Assembly (NCBI GenBank): GCA_964389755.1
Contig: CAYMEW010000001.1
Location: 134,848-198,847 of the forward strand
From: JBBSUQ01 sp964389755
GTDB taxonomy: Bacteria > Bacteroidota > Bacteroidia > Flavobacteriales_D > Crocinitomicaceae
DNA length: 64,000 bases
Direction: 5' to 3'
Positions 60,636 through 64,000 of the stretch are shown here, in pieces. The position numbers and the translations under genes were made by a program. Every line of letters starts with the position of its first letter. The stretch's first letter is position 1. Under the pieces are notes generated by a model, which saw only the letters and a list, made by a program, of their open reading frames with translations, did no database searches and was not told where the DNA came from.

Positions 60636-61286
60636 ATGGATTTTCAAAAGAAATTTAGTCTGCCACGCCACCCGGAAGAATTCGTCATTGCTCAATGGGA
60701 ACGCGGCTACGGAAGGCTTCACCTGTACTTTCGGGACCGGCTCGTGGCGGAGGTCAACTCGGCGGCAAAACTCAGGAACGGCGTCAAATTCACGGACCCC
60801 GAACTCAATACGGTCGAGCTCCTGCTTACCGGCAAACCGATGTCACTGAACCTGATCGTGGATGGTTTTCACAGTTCTTCAAACCGCATTCATCCGTACC
60901 GGGAAATTCGCGAAAGCGAACGCCTGTTGTGGGTAGTCGTATTCTTTGCGTTCATCACCTTATTCCTTCCTGAGTTCGGAAGTGCCGACTTCTGGCTCAA
61001 TGCGGTTTCACTTGTCGTATATCTGTTGCCGATCTTCCTGCTGCCCAAACTGCAGTTCTGGAGCTATTTCGTCGCCCTGGGCTGGTTTAGCCTCTTTACG
61101 CTGTTCGCAGCCCTGCTCACCTTAGCAAACTGGTTCAACATCGTACTTGTTATCGTACTTTTTGCACGCATAATCATTCTCATACTGATGATTCGCTTCG
61201 CAAAGGACGCCTCCAGCGCGCTTCGTCACAAACGATACCTGAAAATGAATTCGTATGACCTGCTCGACGATTTCAACGCAAAATAA
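60636..61286 (+). CDS. Membrane protein with an N-terminal soluble domain, unknown function
   Basis: 216 residues. The first 95 or so are soluble and beta-rich (EEFVIAQWERGYGRLHLYFRD..., LLLTGKPMSLNLIVDG). The rest has about four hydrophobic segments (about 97-112, 120-136, 142-160, 166-187) and a cytoplasmic tail. The gene has an exact promoter element and is transcribed alone; its end overlaps the convergent hydrolase gene by 14 bp. I do not recognise the family. Confidence 0.7.
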   Translation: MDFQKKFSLPRHPEEFVIAQWERGYGRLHLYFRDRLVAEVNSAAKLRNGVKFTDPELNTVELLLTGKPMSLNLIVDGFHSSSNRIHPYREIRESERLLWVVVFFAFITLFLPEFGSADFWLNAVSLVVYLLPIFLLPKLQFWSYFVALGWFSLFTLFAALLTLANWFNIVLVIVLFARIIILILMIRFAKDASSALRHKRYLKMNSYDLLDDFNAK

Positions 61287-62181
61287 GCATTTCACCAATG
61301 AACTTGCCATCGGGCCAGGTTCCCAGGTCGGCAAGGCTTGAAAGTGGTGCCGGATCTTCCCGCAGCAGGAAATCAGCGATCCGCCAAAAACAGTGCGTGT
61401 CGGCCAGGTCGGTTTTTCCGACAAGTCGCACACCGGCGATCACGGCGTTCATATTCGATCCGCTGATGGCAGTGTTCGGACAAACGGGCTCTTCGTGCGT
61501 CGAACCGATGACTTCTCCCCGGTGCTGTTTCCGCTCGAGTAAAAAATGAATTTTCTGCGTATCCGCAATGCCCTGCGTTCGGTGCATGAGGTTCGTGGAA
61601 AAGGTCTTCCCGGCAGTACGGTCGTTGCTTCCGCTTACACAAACAATGCGCAGGTTCGTATCCAGTGTGGAGTACAGGTCGAGCGCTCCGAGCTTGAAGT
61701 GTTTTTGTCCCGGCTGCACCAGGCAAAGCGAAGCAACGCGGTATTTTTTAGTCGCTCCGTAATGATTAGCCACGTTCGCCGCCAGTACACCCCCAAGTGA
61801 ATGCCCGATAAAATGCAGGGCGCGATCACAGACGCCAAACCGGGCGTTCAGCCAGGAAGTAGCCGAATCAATATTGGCTTCCACCCGCCGCTGTTCATCT
61901 TCCGAATCGAGTACCGAAAGCGGGATCGTTCCGTTCTGGTACTTGGGAAAAAGGACGATATATCCCTGGTCAACCAGGTGCAGGATCCAGTCGCCGTAAC
62001 ATTCCGGGTTCGAAGCGGCATGACCGTGTAAAAAAACGACCAGTTTACTATTGTCCGCCGAATCCGAAGGCGCCGTGATCCAGTATTTTTCATTTCCCGA
62101 TCCAAAGGCCGTAAACGTAAAATCCGCAGCATAACACAGCGTGTGCAGGAGGAAGATCGATATGCTGAGCAGGAGGCGCAT
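61273..62181 (-). CDS. Secreted alpha/beta hydrolase
   Basis: 302 residues from ATG 62181 (MRLLLSISIFLLHTLCYA, signal peptide); a start 5 codons earlier is possible. The alpha/beta-hydrolase core shows VVFLHGHAASNPE (oxyanion loop), the nucleophile elbow GHSLGG and, in the C-terminal part, a conserved His within a polar stretch. Substrate unknown: esterase, lipase or peptidase are all possible. Divergent from the aldehyde dehydrogenase gene, with a palindrome between (62207-62226). The end overlaps the convergent membrane protein gene by 14 bp. Confidence 0.82.
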   Translation of the reverse strand: MRLLLSISIFLLHTLCYAADFTFTAFGSGNEKYWITAPSDSADNSKLVVFLHGHAASNPECYGDWILHLVDQGYIVLFPKYQNGTIPLSVLDSEDEQRRVEANIDSATSWLNARFGVCDRALHFIGHSLGGVLAANVANHYGATKKYRVASLCLVQPGQKHFKLGALDLYSTLDTNLRIVCVSGSNDRTAGKTFSTNLMHRTQGIADTQKIHFLLERKQHRGEVIGSTHEEPVCPNTAISGSNMNAVIAGVRLVGKTDLADTHCFWRIADFLLREDPAPLSSLADLGTWPDGKFIGEMLILR

Positions 62182-62206
62182 CTTTGTCAGATACAAGGTA
62201 CGAATT

Positions 62207-62226
62207 CCGGCAGACTGTTCTGCCGG
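62207..62226. promoter_or_regulatory. 8-bp perfect inverted repeat between divergent genes
   Basis: CCGGCAGA and TCTGCCGG separated by 4 bases, in the 104-bp gap between the hydrolase and aldehyde dehydrogenase genes. No T-run follows, so an operator is likelier than a terminator. One such repeat in 64 kb is near chance. Confidence 0.35.
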
Positions 62227-62254
62227 TTCGCTCGGAATTTTTCATTTTTTCCCG

Positions 62255-62262
62255 TATTTTTG
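62255..62262 (+). promoter_or_regulatory. Bacteroidota -7 promoter element of the ALDH gene
   Basis: TATTTTTG, exact match to TAnnTTTG, 23 bp before the ATG at 62286. Confidence 0.65.
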
Positions 62263-62285
62263 TAAAAATTTTAAACCGAATACGC

Positions 62286-63842
62286 ATGTCTGAAGTGATT
62301 GCAGAATCTCAAATACAGGAAATTTTATCCCAACTCGGGATCAATGAAGTCAATAACGGGGCTTCCACAGGTGATAAATGGTTCAAAACACGCGGTGAGC
62401 GCATTGACTCCTTTTCGCCGGTAGACGGAAAACTCATTGCCTCCATCAACGCTGCAACGGAAGCAGATTACGAAGCGGTGATCCTCAAAGCGCAGGAAGC
62501 ATTTAAAGAATGGCGTCTCGTACCGGCTCCCAAACGCGGGGAGATCGTTCGCCAGCTGGCTGAAAAGATCCGCTATTATAAAGAACCGCTCGGAAAACTC
62601 GTTTCTTACGAAATGGGGAAATCCCTCCAGGAAGGACTCGGAGAAGTTCAGGAAATGATCGACATCTGCGACTTTGCAGTCGGTCTCTCACGCCAGCTTT
62701 ACGGCCTCACCATGCACTCTGAACGTCCGGGACACCGCATGTATGAACAATACCATCCGCTTGGCGTGGTGGGCATCATTTCCGCGTTCAACTTCCCCGT
62801 AGCCGTTTGGAACTGGAACACAGCTCTGGCCTGGGTATGTGGCGACGTATGTGTATGGAAACCATCCGAAAAAACACCGCTCACGGCCATTGCCTGCCAG
62901 AAGATTACACAGGAAGTATTTGCAGCCAATAACCTTCCCGAAGGAATCTCCAACCTCGTGATCGGCGGTGCCGAGATCGGGAAGATCATGGCAGAAGATA
63001 CACGCGTACCGCTCGTTTCCGCAACCGGTTCTACCCGCATGGGAAAATCAGTGGGCGCAGCAGTAGGTGCACGCCTCGGGAAATCACTCCTCGAACTCGG
63101 CGGGAACAATGCGATCATCATTACGCCGTCGGCAGACCTTAAAATGGTCATCCCGGGAGCTGTATTCGGAGCGGTTGGAACAGCCGGACAACGCTGTACC
63201 TCTACCCGACGACTCATCATTCACGATGAGATCTACGATAAAGTAAAAGAAGCACTCATAAATGCTTACGGACAATTGCGCATCGGGAATCCACTCGATG
63301 AGAACAACCACGTGGGGCCGCTGATCGATAAAGATGCCGTGAACATGTACCTCGAAGCACTTAAAGAAGTGGAAAAAGAAGGCGGAAAAGTGATCGTGGA
63401 AGGCGGTGTGCTCTCCGGAGAAGGATACGAATCCGGATGCTACGTGAAACCCGCGATCGCCGAAGCAAAGAACGAATTCAAGATCGTACAGCACGAAACC
63501 TTTGCCCCGATCCTCTACCTCGTACGTTACTCCGGAGGTATCGAAAATGCCATTCGCATTCAGAACGGTGTTCCCCAGGGACTTTCATCTGCCGTTATGA
63601 CCAACAACCTCCGCGAAGCGGAAGCATTCCTTTCACAGGCCGGTTCCGACTGCGGAATTGCAAACGTGAACATCGGGACTTCCGGTGCCGAGATCGGGGG
63701 TGCCTTCGGTGGAGAAAAAGAAACAGGCGGCGGACGCGAATCCGGTTCGGATGCCTGGAAAGTCTATATGCGTCGTCAGACAAATACGATCAACTATTCG
63801 GACAGCCTGCCCCTCGCACAGGGAATCAAGTTCGAATTGTAA
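62286..63842 (+). CDS. ALDH7-type aldehyde dehydrogenase (probable aminoadipate semialdehyde dehydrogenase)
   Basis: 518 residues from ATG 62286 (MSEVIAESQIQEILSQLG); an in-frame ATG 34 codons earlier falls upstream of the promoter element. It oxidises an aldehyde to the acid with NAD. Catalytic Cys is in GTAGQRCTSTRRL and the general-base Glu in LLELGGNNA. The C-terminal FGGEKETGGGRESGSDAW is typical of ALDH7 (antiquitin), which acts on aminoadipate semialdehyde/piperideine-6-carboxylate in lysine breakdown. The saccharopine dehydrogenase at 16191 would make that substrate. A terminator follows at 63864-63894. Confidence 0.92.
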   Translation: MSEVIAESQIQEILSQLGINEVNNGASTGDKWFKTRGERIDSFSPVDGKLIASINAATEADYEAVILKAQEAFKEWRLVPAPKRGEIVRQLAEKIRYYKEPLGKLVSYEMGKSLQEGLGEVQEMIDICDFAVGLSRQLYGLTMHSERPGHRMYEQYHPLGVVGIISAFNFPVAVWNWNTALAWVCGDVCVWKPSEKTPLTAIACQKITQEVFAANNLPEGISNLVIGGAEIGKIMAEDTRVPLVSATGSTRMGKSVGAAVGARLGKSLLELGGNNAIIITPSADLKMVIPGAVFGAVGTAGQRCTSTRRLIIHDEIYDKVKEALINAYGQLRIGNPLDENNHVGPLIDKDAVNMYLEALKEVEKEGGKVIVEGGVLSGEGYESGCYVKPAIAEAKNEFKIVQHETFAPILYLVRYSGGIENAIRIQNGVPQGLSSAVMTNNLREAEAFLSQAGSDCGIANVNIGTSGAEIGGAFGGEKETGGGRESGSDAWKVYMRRQTNTINYSDSLPLAQGIKFEL

Positions 63843-63863
63843 AATACGCGATATGCAAAAGCC

Positions 63864-63894
63864 GGGGAAGTAAAGTTTACTTCCCCTTTTTTTT
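63864..63894 (+). terminator. Rho-independent terminator of the ALDH gene
   Basis: GGGGAAGTA / TACTTCCCC stem around a short loop, then T8. Confidence 0.9.
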
Positions 63895-64000
63895 GCACCC
63901 CCCTACAAAACCGTCACCATGAAGCAATCCGCGCGTGCTTTACATGCGCCTAAGTGTAAGCTGCCGGGACCCAACGCATGCAGTTCCGCAGAACTTTTAC
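63895..64000. other. Right edge of the window, unassigned
   Basis: 106 bp after the terminator. An ATG at 63919 opens a frame that is still open at the edge after 27 codons, but the residues show no signal or motif, so I cannot say whether a gene starts here. Confidence 0.3.

Overview
The window is chromosomal DNA of a Bacteroidota bacterium, most likely a Flavobacteriales-type lineage of moderate G+C. The evidence is: four secreted proteins ending in type IX secretion (T9SS) C-terminal domains (ends near 27059, 31274, 50113 and 57950); a eukaryote-like class I ribonucleotide reductase pair; families largely confined to this phylum (Wzi barrels, DUF6029, Omp28, YwqK-like repeats); and many exact copies of the Bacteroidota sigma factor -7 element TAnnTTTG just upstream of genes. 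I see no rRNA, tRNA, CRISPR array, insertion sequence or phage gene. The window reads as core chromosome with a few accessory patches.

Layout. 1-1884: 3' part of an M1 aminopeptidase. 2179-5565: nrdA and nrdB on the minus strand, then an AT-rich 0.5 kb gap with an exact DnaA box, then comF, a FAD oxidoreductase and a small membrane protein on the plus strand. 8185-10280: hemL divergent from a lipoprotein/membrane protein. 10402-16159: the four-gene ligase-associated DNA repair operon (metallo-beta-lactamase exonuclease, ATP-dependent ligase, Lhr-type helicase, PdeM), mostly joined by ATGA overlaps. 16191-19255: a saccharopine dehydrogenase family gene, then prs-rplY. 19345-21750: LysE-family exporter and a long YwqK/MORN-like repeat protein. 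22287-22959: a gene-poor gap with a strong hairpin. 22960-26908: a PD-(D/E)XK (AddB-like) nuclease directly behind a DUF4143-type protein whose ATPase motifs look degenerate. 27059-33493: two large T9SS proteins around a TraB/GumN protein. 33776-39591: recA, bcp, and the 2-oxoglutarate dehydrogenase genes odhB and odhA.

39754-42431 looks like a small envelope/stress patch: three small lipoproteins, a glycine-, glutamine- and asparagine-rich hydrophilin-like protein and a two-domain universal stress protein, with repeated motifs in the intergenic DNA. 42428-46158: a barrel protein with kynurenine 3-monooxygenase, then pgk coupled to a small membrane protein. 46232-50032: a tightly overlapped cysQ-wzi-wzi operon, a candidate link between PAP recycling and surface polysaccharide. 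51200-54333: TlpA-like thioredoxin, DUF6029 and Omp28-family genes in a row. 54480-63842: a 71-residue orphan protein, an LPG-synthase-like membrane protein carrying a textbook EF-hand loop, an S66 carboxypeptidase, tadA with a coupled membrane protein, an M36 fungalysin with PA and T9SS domains, a membrane protein, an alpha/beta hydrolase and an ALDH7-type aldehyde dehydrogenase. With the saccharopine dehydrogenase, the last suggests lysine catabolism.

Recurrent features: genes are closely packed and many same-strand pairs overlap by 4 or 8 bp; three convergent pairs share one palindromic TTAA as both stop codons; and several longest-possible starts run back into the promoter, so I moved those starts downstream. 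I found no single obviously new defence or metabolic island. The most unusual items are the degenerate DUF4143 ATPase with the nuclease, the cysQ-wzi-wzi operon, the EF-hand membrane protein, the hydrophilin/Usp patch and the orphan hairpin at 22428-22502.
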